Below are positions 1 through 5,186 of a stretch of 7,113 nucleotides of DNA, piece after piece (positions within the stretch are counted from its first letter, which is position 1; the number at the start of each line of letters is the position of its first letter). A program made the translations under genes and the position numbers. The stretch is from Dehalobacterium sp040766325. Lineage in GTDB: Bacteria; Bacillota; Dehalobacteriia; Dehalobacteriales; Dehalobacteriaceae. The stretch covers positions 1-7,113 of the forward strand of contig JAXGQR010000027.1 in assembly GCA_040766325.1 (NCBI GenBank), given 5' to 3'. The notes beneath the pieces are model-generated. The model was not told the origin of the DNA. It did not search any database and saw nothing but the letters and a program-made list of their open reading frames with translations.

Positions 1-255
1 AGCACTGAGATGCGTCAGAATGCTCAAGAGCAAATGCTGATGCTGACGCGTAGTATGGAAAATGAATTAAAACTAGAGAATTTAATTAAGGCTAAGAATT
101 TTGAGGAAGCAGTAGTATTAATTCAGCCGGAAACGGTTATGGTAGTATTAAAAGGGTCGGAGCTGACCCAAGGTGAAAGCACCAGAATTGCTGATTTAGT
201 TGCTAACACTACAGGACATCCCTATGAACAAATTTCAATTACCACAAAAGATTAA
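1..255 (+). CDS. spoIIIAH: Stage III sporulation protein AH (SpoIIIAH), C-terminal part
   Basis: The reading frame is open from base 1, so this is the 3' end of a gene starting outside the window; 84 residues are visible, ending in TAA at 253-255. The visible part has a charged helical stretch (about residues 5-32) followed by the compact C-terminal fold: an FEEAVVLI segment, a strand with VMVVLKGSELTQ, and a helix RIADLVANTTG leading to a final strand EQISITTK. This order is typical of the C-terminal domain of SpoIIIAH. From family knowledge, SpoIIIAH is a mother-cell membrane protein whose ring-building domain (related to EscJ/FliF) binds forespore SpoIIQ and forms the channel linking the two compartments during engulfment. 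It is normally the last gene of the spoIIIA operon, which fits the promoter and new operon just downstream. The N-terminal membrane anchor is not visible. Identification rests on pattern recognition of a partial protein. Confidence 0.8.
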   Translation, partial: STEMRQNAQEQMLMLTRSMENELKLENLIKAKNFEEAVVLIQPETVMVVLKGSELTQGESTRIADLVANTTGHPYEQISITTKD

Positions 256-275
256 ATAATAAGCACCTCGAATTA

Positions 276-304
276 TTGTTATTTTTCTCCTGCCTTGATA
301 TAAT
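276..304 (+). promoter_or_regulatory. Sigma-A-type promoter for the asp23 operon
   Basis: A -35 element TTGTTA (276-281) and a perfect -10 element TATAAT (299-304) are separated by exactly 17 bases, and the -10 is preceded by TGA (296-298), giving an extended TGn motif. It lies in the gap between the spoIIIAH stop and the asp23 start, with a predicted start of transcription near 311 and a leader of about 45 bases. It implies that the asp23-nusB block is transcribed by the housekeeping polymerase in vegetative cells, separately from the sporulation operon upstream. Confidence 0.75.
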
Positions 305-357
305 GAAGTTCAAAATGGATTAACAAGAAGCAACAATGATGGAGGTGTTTTAATATA

Positions 358-753
358 ATGGATCATGAAGTGGAACATTATTCAGGGCCGGATGGTGCTA
401 TTCGTATAGCAGATGATGTTGTCGCTATTATTGCAGGACTAGCAGCGACTGAAGTAGAAGGTGTCGCCGGTATGAGCGGTGGTATTGCCGGTGGCATTGT
501 AGAAATGCTGGGACGAAAGAATCTTGCCAAGGGAGTCAAAGTAGAAGTAGGAGAAAAAGAAGCTGCTATTGATATTTTTGTCATTGTTTTATACAATGTG
601 CGCATTCCCGATGTCGCTTTAAAGATTCAGGAAAACGTAAAAAAAGCTATCGAAACCATGACCGGTTTAAAAGTAGTCGAAGTGAATGTTCACGTCCAGG
701 GCGTATCCTTCCCTACCTTGGAAGCCAAAGAAGAAGATACTCGAGTTAAATAA
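358..753 (+). CDS. Asp23/Gls24 family envelope stress response protein (YqhY-like)
   Basis: A 131-residue soluble protein with the Asp23/Gls24 (DUF322) fold across almost its whole length. Seen: G-A-I-R-I-A-D-D-V-V (13-22), the glycine-rich GVAGMSGGIAGGI (35-47), the charged strand KGVKVEVGEKEAAIDIFVIV (58-77), the helix around 85-102 and the closing strand VVEVNVHVQGV (106-116), followed by an acidic/basic tail. The ATG at 358 follows GGAGGTG (341-347) at 10 bases. Family knowledge: Asp23 proteins form membrane-associated assemblies and are tied to alkaline or envelope stress; the Bacillus member YqhY sits next to nusB and is linked to control of acetyl-CoA carboxylase. Here the next two genes encode AmaP-like and DUF2273 membrane proteins, the usual membrane partners, so recruitment to the membrane is likely. 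It is first in the operon, behind the promoter at 276-304. Its exact role is inferred from context. Confidence 0.9.
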   Translation: MDHEVEHYSGPDGAIRIADDVVAIIAGLAATEVEGVAGMSGGIAGGIVEMLGRKNLAKGVKVEVGEKEAAIDIFVIVLYNVRIPDVALKIQENVKKAIETMTGLKVVEVNVHVQGVSFPTLEAKEEDTRVK

Positions 754-811
754 CAGGTTTGCCGGGGCCCTGCTGGGTTCCGTCTTTCCTGTTAAAATAT
801 TCGGCATTGCA

Positions 812-820
812 GAGGTGAGG
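812..820 (+). promoter_or_regulatory. Ribosome binding site that decides the amaP start
   Basis: GAGGTGAGG lies 3 bases before a TTG at 824 and 12 bases before an in-frame ATG at 833. Taking GAGGTGA (812-818) as the pairing core leaves 5 bases to the TTG, a usual spacing, and 14 to the ATG, which is long. This favours TTG 824. It rules out the upstream in-frame ATG at 686, which would lie inside asp23. Confidence 0.65.
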
Positions 821-823
821 ACA

Positions 824-1360
824 TTGAAATTAATGAACAAGATATTGAAGTTGGTTTTTCATCTGATCATTGGACTTATTAGTTTGATCACCCTCCTTAT
901 GGCTCTAGGCTGGACAACCCCTTTGCAATATTTGAATACTGTTTTTAATGCTTTTAATACCCGATTGATTATCGGTGCGATTTCTTCCTTGTTTTTAATC
1001 GGAGCTCTATATCTGATCGTGAGTGCATTTTTAAGAGATCCAGTTTTTGATGTAAAAATTGCAAACAATGAGACAGGAGAAATCAGCATCACCATTCCTG
1101 CTGTGGAAGCATTGGTCAAAAAAGCAGCCTTCCAAATTAAAGGTGTCAAAGAGGTTAAACCCATTACAAAGTATACCGAGGCAGGGATCGCCTTGTATTT
1201 GAAAGTAAGTATGCTTCCGGGAACCATGATCCCCCAGTCTGCAGAAGAGCTGCAGGCTGCGGTAAAAGAATATTTGGAACTTGTTGCAGGCTTGTCCGTG
1301 GCGGAAATAAAAGTATTGATTACCCATGTGTCTCAAGAAAGCAAGAGCAGAGTAGACTAA
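824..1360 (+). CDS. amaP: AmaP-like Asp23 membrane anchor protein
   Basis: A 178-residue protein from TTG 824 (176 fewer two residues if ATG 833 is used). Two hydrophobic segments, about residues 9-29 and 48-69, enclose a short loop with TTPLQYLNT; the rest (about 75-170) is a soluble domain resembling Asp23 itself: FDVKIANNETGEISIT, a helix IPAVEALVKKAA, strand YLKVSM, helix EELQAAVKEYLE and a final strand EIKVLITHV. This arrangement is that of AmaP (alkaline shock response membrane anchor protein), which in Staphylococcus anchors Asp23 to the membrane. It sits 70 bases after the asp23 stop and 12 bases before the DUF2273 gene, the same trio seen in other Firmicutes. A longer frame opening at ATG 686 overlaps asp23 by 68 bases and lacks a good ribosome binding site, so it was not used. 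The family call is firm; the anchor role is inferred. Confidence 0.8.
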   Translation: MKLMNKILKLVFHLIIGLISLITLLMALGWTTPLQYLNTVFNAFNTRLIIGAISSLFLIGALYLIVSAFLRDPVFDVKIANNETGEISITIPAVEALVKKAAFQIKGVKEVKPITKYTEAGIALYLKVSMLPGTMIPQSAEELQAAVKEYLELVAGLSVAEIKVLITHVSQESKSRVD

Positions 1361-1365
1361 GGGGG
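1361..1365 (+). promoter_or_regulatory. Ribosome binding site supporting a GTG start
   Basis: GGGGG immediately follows the amaP stop codon and stands 7 bases before the GTG at 1373. No ATG in this frame lies nearby, and starting later would remove the conserved N-terminal part of the DUF2273 protein, so the GTG is the start. Confidence 0.6.
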
Positions 1366-1372
1366 CAGATTC

Positions 1373-1594
1373 GTGGAATGGGGAAATCTTTTTGTTGATT
1401 TATGGAAACATCATCGAGGAAAAACCTTGGGCATCGTCCTAGGACTGATTTTTGGATTGATGGTTGTCATTTTAGGTTTTTTTGAAGCGATTTTCGTAAC
1501 CTTGTGTGTTGTCATCGGTTATTTTATCGGCAGGCGATTAGACGATAATATCGGATTTCGTGATTTATTAGATCGGATATTTAATGATCATTAA
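1373..1594 (+). CDS. Small integral membrane protein, DUF2273 family
   Basis: A 73-residue protein starting with GTG. An amphipathic, basic N-terminus (NLFVDLWKHHRGK) leads into a hydrophobic stretch from about residue 19 to 52 that can form two short membrane helices, with a glycine-rich first helix (GIVLGLIFGL) and a second ending in GYFIGRRLDD; the tail is polar and ends FRDLLDRIFNDH. This size, topology and the IGRRLDD motif after the second helix match the DUF2273 small membrane proteins that accompany Asp23/Gls24 genes. It begins 12 bases after amaP and ends 19 bases before nusB, so it is translated from the same message. Biochemical function is unknown; being a membrane partner of the Asp23 complex is the reasonable inference from constant neighbourhood. 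Confidence 0.85.
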   Translation: MEWGNLFVDLWKHHRGKTLGIVLGLIFGLMVVILGFFEAIFVTLCVVIGYFIGRRLDDNIGFRDLLDRIFNDH

Positions 1595-1600
1595 TCCTTA

Positions 1601-1606
1601 AGGAGG
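1601..1606 (+). promoter_or_regulatory. nusB ribosome binding site, GTG start
   Basis: A perfect AGGAGG stands 7 bases before the GTG at 1614, deciding the start of nusB; the resulting protein begins SRRLAREKAL after the initiator, which is the conserved N-terminus of NusB. Confidence 0.8.
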
Positions 1607-1613
1607 CACTTTA

Positions 1614-2030
1614 GTGAGCAGGCGGTTAGCGAGAGAAAAAGCTTTGCAAATGCTTTTTCAAATGGATGTAGGAGATAACTCATTGGAAATGGCAAAACTT
1701 ACCCTAGAGGAAGCAGAAATATCCCCTCAAAATAAAAGCTTTGTCCTGAAATTGGTTGAAGGAACAAGAAACTGCCTGGAAGAGCTGGATACCTATATCA
1801 ATCAATATGCAAAGGAATGGGATGTTGAGCGCATGGCAAATGTAGATAAAAATATCCTGCGCATGGCTTTATATGAAATGAAGTATCTTGATGACATCCC
1901 CCTTAATGTTTCTATGAATGAAGCGATTGACCTGGCTAAGAAATTCGGTAGTGAGGATTCAGGCAAATTTGTCAACGGCATCTTAGACAAAATCCAAAAA
2001 GAATCCGATTTAATTAAAAGTGAGCTATGA
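1614..2030 (+). CDS. nusB: Transcription antitermination factor NusB
   Basis: A 138-residue protein, the usual NusB length, all helical. Conserved parts are visible in order: the N-terminal basic segment RRLAREKALQMLFQMD (3-18) which includes the arginine-rich RNA-binding face, the central W-x-x-E-R-M-x-x-V-D-K-N-I-LRMALYEM (69-89), and the C-terminal NEAIDLAKKFG (102-112) with S-G-K-F-V-N-G-I-L-D (116-125). NusB binds boxA in rRNA leaders with NusE (ribosomal protein S10) and promotes processive, antiterminated transcription of rRNA operons. It starts at GTG behind a perfect AGGAGG. Its TGA stop overlaps the ATG of the next gene (ATGA at 2027-2030), implying translational coupling. The preceding genes are the asp23 set, the order known for many Firmicutes. 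Confidence 0.97.
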   Translation: MSRRLAREKALQMLFQMDVGDNSLEMAKLTLEEAEISPQNKSFVLKLVEGTRNCLEELDTYINQYAKEWDVERMANVDKNILRMALYEMKYLDDIPLNVSMNEAIDLAKKFGSEDSGKFVNGILDKIQKESDLIKSEL

Positions 2031-3013
2031 TGCATTTAGGAATTGACACCAGCTGCTATACTACCTCTTTAGCCGTAATGAATGATCAAGGTCAATTAAT
2101 CCAAGATCTGCGCAAAGTATTAACAGTAAAACCCGGAGAGAGAGGTCTTATGCAATCGGAAGCTGTTTTTCAACATGTGCAGAATCTACCTATTTTATTT
2201 AATAAGCTTACCCAGAATCTTGATATGGATCAACTGCAAAGCGTTTGTATCAGCACGCGACCTCGGCCGGTGGAAAAATCCTATATGCCGGTCTTTACAG
2301 TTTGCTATGGCTTTGGTCAAGTCATTGCTCTGTCAAAGAAAATAGATTTTTTTACAACCAGCCATCAAGAGGGACACCTGATGGCCGGTATTTGGTCCGC
2401 CAAGGGTCCTTTTACCAATGAATTTATCGCTGTTCATCTTTCTGGAGGTACCTCGGAGGTATTGAAGGTAGTTAAAGGACAAGATGGTTTTTCTATCGAA
2501 ATTTTGGGAGCTACCGGGGATTTACATGCAGGTCAATTTATAGACCGCATTGGAGTATTATTAGGTCTACCTTTTCCTGCAGGTGCTCATTTAGAAAAAT
2601 TAGCAAACACATATCAAGGAGATATCCCTTATTTAACATCCAGTGTAAAGGGAAGTGACTTTTCCTTCTCCGGCCCCGAGACAGGGGCTCGTAAGTTGTT
2701 ACATCAAGGTTTTCCTCCTGAAGCTGTAGGGCGCAGTGTGGAGCATTGCATTGCAACTACCTTAGAGAAAGTCTTACGCCCAATAGTGCAGGATACAGGG
2801 TTAAAAGAAATACTCTTGGTTGGCGGTGTGGCCGCCAACCATTACCTACGACAAAGACTAATCTATCGACTGGAACATCCCGCCGTGGGAGCTAAACTTT
2901 ATTTTTCAGAACCCAAGTATTCGACGGATAATGCCGTAGGCAATGCCTATATTGGCGCTATTAAATATCAAAAAAATTGTACACAAAAACATCGTAATAG
3001 TGAACAAATTTAA
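2027..3013 (+). CDS. TsaD/Kae1-like protein (peptidase M22 family paralogue)
   Basis: A 328-residue ASKHA-fold protein related to TsaD, the enzyme that with TsaB/TsaE adds threonylcarbamoyl to A37 of ANN-decoding tRNAs. Seen in order: phosphate-1-like GIDTSCYTTSLAV (5-17), the metal motif HQEGH (H113, H117), LSGGT (138-142), GDLHAGQFIDR (164-174), LLGLPFPAG (178-186), DFSFSGPETG (211-220), LLVGGVAANHYLR (263-275) and STDNA (299-303; D301 would be the third metal ligand). Thus the metal triad is kept, but the TsaD consensus SGGHT reads SGGTS and the usual E of DDAAGEAFDK reads Q170. The region 31-55 is also unlike the usual Q/R-H-rich segment. It is therefore probably a paralogue rather than the essential TsaD, although this cannot be settled without the genome. 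Start: ATG 2027 overlaps the nusB stop; ATG 2030 is the alternative. The last codons form the terminator stem. Confidence 0.8.
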   Translation: MMHLGIDTSCYTTSLAVMNDQGQLIQDLRKVLTVKPGERGLMQSEAVFQHVQNLPILFNKLTQNLDMDQLQSVCISTRPRPVEKSYMPVFTVCYGFGQVIALSKKIDFFTTSHQEGHLMAGIWSAKGPFTNEFIAVHLSGGTSEVLKVVKGQDGFSIEILGATGDLHAGQFIDRIGVLLGLPFPAGAHLEKLANTYQGDIPYLTSSVKGSDFSFSGPETGARKLLHQGFPPEAVGRSVEHCIATTLEKVLRPIVQDTGLKEILLVGGVAANHYLRQRLIYRLEHPAVGAKLYFSEPKYSTDNAVGNAYIGAIKYQKNCTQKHRNSEQI

Positions 3014-3037
3014 GTTTGTTCACTATTCTTTTTTCTT
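2996..3037 (+). terminator. Rho-independent terminator of the asp23-nusB-tsaD-like operon
   Basis: Two perfectly complementary 13-base arms (2996-3008 and 3015-3027) enclose a 6-base loop (3009-3014) and are followed by a T-rich run CTTTTTTCTT (3028-3037). The left arm is the coding sequence for the final residues of the TsaD-like protein and its TAA stop (3011-3013) sits in the loop. The stem is A/T-rich but unbroken, and the T-run gives it rightward polarity. Confidence 0.88.
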
Positions 3038-3063
3038 ACTCTTACATGGTAACTCATCAAAAT

Positions 3064-3096
3064 TGATTCGCAGGGTAAAGACCCCGACAAGAATCA
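3064..3096. repeat. Nested inverted repeat upstream of the TPR-cluster promoter
   Basis: TGATTC (3064-3069) is the exact reverse complement of GAATCA (3091-3096). Inside it, GGGT (3073-3076) pairs with ACCC (3081-3084) around a four-base loop AAAG. The 3- and 6-base unpaired parts between the stems would form an asymmetric internal loop if transcribed. It ends 2 bases before the -35 element at 3099, so it could be an operator-type dyad in DNA or a structured part of an RNA. No known riboswitch class is recognised. Confidence 0.45.
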
Positions 3097-3098
3097 CA

Positions 3099-3127
3099 TT
3101 GAATAAAGACTGAATAGGTGGTAAAAT
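3099..3127 (+). promoter_or_regulatory. Candidate sigma-A promoter for the TPR-DUF4037-DUF4125 cluster
   Basis: TTGAAT (3099-3104) and TAAAAT (3122-3127) are 17 bases apart, and TGG directly precedes the -10 (3119-3121), giving an extended -10 motif. Transcription would begin near 3134, leaving a roughly 100-base A/T-rich leader before the ATG at 3235. It lies downstream of the terminator at 2996-3037, so the cluster needs its own promoter. Confidence 0.5.
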
Positions 3128-3221
3128 TTACATAACTGAATCCATCTTTTGCTTATTTAATTCATTTAAACTAATATAAATAAACTAAGAATTCGTTTTT
3201 TAATATAATTATATTGAATGC

Positions 3222-3227
3222 GGGGTG
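3222..3227 (+). promoter_or_regulatory. Ribosome binding site that decides the TPR gene start
   Basis: GGGGTG stands 7 bases before ATG 3235. An in-frame TTG at 3214 lies upstream of this site and would place it inside the coding sequence, so the longer version is rejected. Confidence 0.65.
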
Positions 3228-3234
3228 TCTTTTT

Positions 3235-4182
3235 ATGGCAGATATTGATTCCTTAAATGCTCAAATTGACCAACTTTATCAAGAAGGGCGATTTCGGGAG
3301 ATTGAACCTCTTCTGAAAGAGGTAGTAGAGTTAACTAGAATCAAAGACGGGGGGCAAATGGCTTATGCTTCCGCCCTAAATGATCTGGGTGGTTATTATC
3401 GGGAAATGCATGAATTTGAAAAATCAGAGTCAGCTTTTCTTAAAGCGACGAAAATCAGTGGAAAAATTTTAGGAGAAGATCATCCTGATTATGCCACGAC
3501 CATCAATAATTTTGCCGGCTTATATCGGATTATGAAAAAATATCATAAAGCCGAAGAGATGTTTTGTCAGGCATTAAGTATTTATGAGAATACAATAGGC
3601 AAAGATCATTTTCTTTATGCCAGCGGTTTGAATAATATTGGACTTCTCTATCAAGATATGGGTGAATTTGAAAAAGCAGTGAAACTTCATAAAGAAGCTT
3701 TAGAAATCATTCGTAAGCAGGGTAAGAATAAAATTACATACGCTACCAGCTTAAATAATCTAGCAAGTGCTTACCGATCCCTAGGGAAAAATGATGAAAC
3801 TACTTCCCTTTTAAAAGAAACTTTAGAAATCTATGAACAGGTGCTTGGTAAAAAACATCCCTTTTATGCCTCCGGTTTAAATAATTTAGGATCCCATTAC
3901 CTGGTGCTGGGAGAATATCAAAAAGCAGAACCACTATTTCTTGAAGCTCTGGATATTTTATCCGATATTTTTGGTCCCGAGCACCAAAAATACCTATCAA
4001 CAGCTTCCAATCTAGGGGTGCTTTATGAAAAATTAGGCCAAGATCATAAGGCCATCAAATATTACGATGAAGTTGCTCATACCTGTAGTAAGATTTATGG
4101 AAAAAACCATCCTGAATATGAACGAAGTATGTACACTGCAGCTCGAATGAAACAGAAACTAGAACAAAACACATCGAAATAA
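3235..4182 (+). CDS. Tetratricopeptide repeat protein, kinesin-light-chain type
   Basis: A 315-residue soluble protein without signal peptide or membrane segment. After a degenerate N-terminal helical pair (1-43) come six almost perfectly periodic 42-residue repeats, each opening with Tyr: Y44, Y86, Y128, Y169, Y211, Y253, and a seventh partial one from Y295. The repeat pattern is YAxxLNNLGxxY-x-x-x-GEYxKAExxFxEALxIxxxxxGxxHPx, the TPR_10/TPR_12 type found in kinesin light chains and in many bacterial scaffold proteins. Such repeats build a superhelix that binds peptides or protein partners and have no catalytic role. The next gene (DUF4037, possible nucleotidyltransferase) begins 23 bases after its stop, followed by DUF4125, so a scaffold or substrate-recruiting role in that set is the natural inference. 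The partner is unknown. Family call is very secure, function is not. Confidence 0.9.
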   Translation: MADIDSLNAQIDQLYQEGRFREIEPLLKEVVELTRIKDGGQMAYASALNDLGGYYREMHEFEKSESAFLKATKISGKILGEDHPDYATTINNFAGLYRIMKKYHKAEEMFCQALSIYENTIGKDHFLYASGLNNIGLLYQDMGEFEKAVKLHKEALEIIRKQGKNKITYATSLNNLASAYRSLGKNDETTSLLKETLEIYEQVLGKKHPFYASGLNNLGSHYLVLGEYQKAEPLFLEALDILSDIFGPEHQKYLSTASNLGVLYEKLGQDHKAIKYYDEVAHTCSKIYGKNHPEYERSMYTAARMKQKLEQNTSK

Positions 4183-4205
4183 CAATGTGAAAGGTAGGAA
4201 GAGCT

Positions 4206-5153
4206 ATGCGGGGTTTGGATTTGTCCGAACGCTATTTTAATGAAATAGCAATGCCCATTATCAAAGATAAATTCCCTCAATATCAAGAGCAAATCGCTGC
4301 CGGATTGGTAGGATCAGGTTCGGAGTGTTTTGCCTTTGATGATGAAATTTCTCGGGATCACGATTGGGGTCCTTCCTTTTGTCTTTGGTTAAATCAAGAG
4401 ACTTATCAGGCTATCGGCGCAGAACTGCAGGAAGAATATGAGGCACTGCCGAAGGAGTTTGGCGGATTTCCCTGCCGTAATATCAGTGAGTGGGGAGAAG
4501 GACGTACCGGTGTTTTTGAAATCGGTCAATTTTATAAACAATTTATTGGTTTCGACCATGTACCTACCGATTTACTGGAGTGGCGTTTGATTCCGGAAAC
4601 TTATTTAGCTACAGCAACCAATGGCCGCGTCTTTGTAGATCCCGTAGGTGAGTTCAGCGCCTTTCGCCAAAAACTGAAAGAATTTTATCCGGAGGACATA
4701 CGCCTCAAAAAAATCGCTGCCCGCTGTATGACCATGGCGCAATCCGGCCAATACAATTTTTTGCGTTGTGTGAAACGAGAGGAACTGGTTGCTGCCCAAT
4801 GTTGTGAAACAGAATTTATTAACGCGGGTATTTCCATGGTTTTTCTCTTAAACAAAGTGTATAAACCTTTTTATAAATGGATGCACAAAGCTTTAAAAAG
4901 TCTGCCCATTTTAGGAGCAGAAATGTATCAGCTTTATTTTGATTTGGTAAGAACCCACAATGTAGAAAAGGGACAGGGTGTTTATGAAAATAAAGCTTAC
5001 TTGATTGAAGAGATTTCCCAACTTATCATCGAAGAGTTAAATTCACAGGGATTAACAGATTCAAAAAGTGAATTTTTGCTGGATCATGGGCCGCAGGTGC
5101 AAATGCACATCAAGGATCCCAGGATTAAAGCTATGAATGTATGGGTGGAATAA
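4206..5153 (+). CDS. DUF4037 protein, probable nucleotidyltransferase fold
   Basis: A 315-residue cytoplasmic protein. Near the N-terminus GLVGSGSE (33-40) is followed by D45-D46 and then R50-D51-H52-D53-W54, which resembles the GS...DxD active-site signature of pol-beta-type nucleotidyltransferases; D146 in the strand RVFVDPVG could be the third acidic ligand. The remaining, largely helical half has L-K-K-I-A-A-R-C (167-174), GQYNFLRCVKREE (181-193), and NKVYKPFYKWMHKALK (216-231), a basic helical stretch that could contact nucleotide or nucleic acid. I recognise this as the DUF4037 family, whose substrate is unknown. ATG 4206 follows AGGAAGAG (4196-4203). It lies between the TPR gene and a DUF4125 gene, with gaps of 23 and 33 bases. 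Alternatives such as drug- or protein-modifying transferase activity cannot be separated from sequence alone; the fold is an inference from the motif. Confidence 0.75.
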   Translation: MRGLDLSERYFNEIAMPIIKDKFPQYQEQIAAGLVGSGSECFAFDDEISRDHDWGPSFCLWLNQETYQAIGAELQEEYEALPKEFGGFPCRNISEWGEGRTGVFEIGQFYKQFIGFDHVPTDLLEWRLIPETYLATATNGRVFVDPVGEFSAFRQKLKEFYPEDIRLKKIAARCMTMAQSGQYNFLRCVKREELVAAQCCETEFINAGISMVFLLNKVYKPFYKWMHKALKSLPILGAEMYQLYFDLVRTHNVEKGQGVYENKAYLIEEISQLIIEELNSQGLTDSKSEFLLDHGPQVQMHIKDPRIKAMNVWVE

Positions 5154-5186
5154 TATTGCCTATAAAGACAGGAGAGGAAGGTTTAT

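Larger units (their letters stand above)
3038..3234 (+). other. Intergenic region between the two rightward clusters
   Basis: About 200 bases without a credible reading frame on either strand. It contains a nested dyad (3064-3096), a candidate promoter (3099-3127), a strongly A/T-rich leader (3128-3210) and the ribosome binding site of the TPR gene. A second TATAAT at 3204-3209 has no good -35 element at the right distance. The stretch marks a break from the nusB operon to an independently expressed set. Confidence 0.6.

Noticed and set aside
256..290. Possible terminator after spoIIIAH
   Set aside because: The AATAATAA/TTATTGTTATT pairing is purely A/T, interrupted, and overlaps the -35 element of the next promoter; not convincing.
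686..823. N-terminal extension of the amaP frame to ATG 686
   Set aside because: It overlaps the end of asp23 by 68 bases, lacks a proper ribosome binding site, and adds a non-hydrophobic stretch not expected before the first membrane helix; a strong site precedes TTG 824.
859..1336. Long leftward frames inside amaP
   Set aside because: They lie opposite a well-supported membrane protein gene, have no ribosome binding sites and no recognisable domains.
3073..3089. Resemblance of AAAGACCCCG to a conserved 23S rRNA segment
   Set aside because: The match is only ten bases and the flanks do not match 23S rRNA; chance similarity is the simpler explanation.
3214..3234. TTG start at 3214 for the TPR protein
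   Set aside because: The ribosome binding site GGGGTG at 3222-3227 would fall inside the coding region; ATG 3235 has the right spacing.
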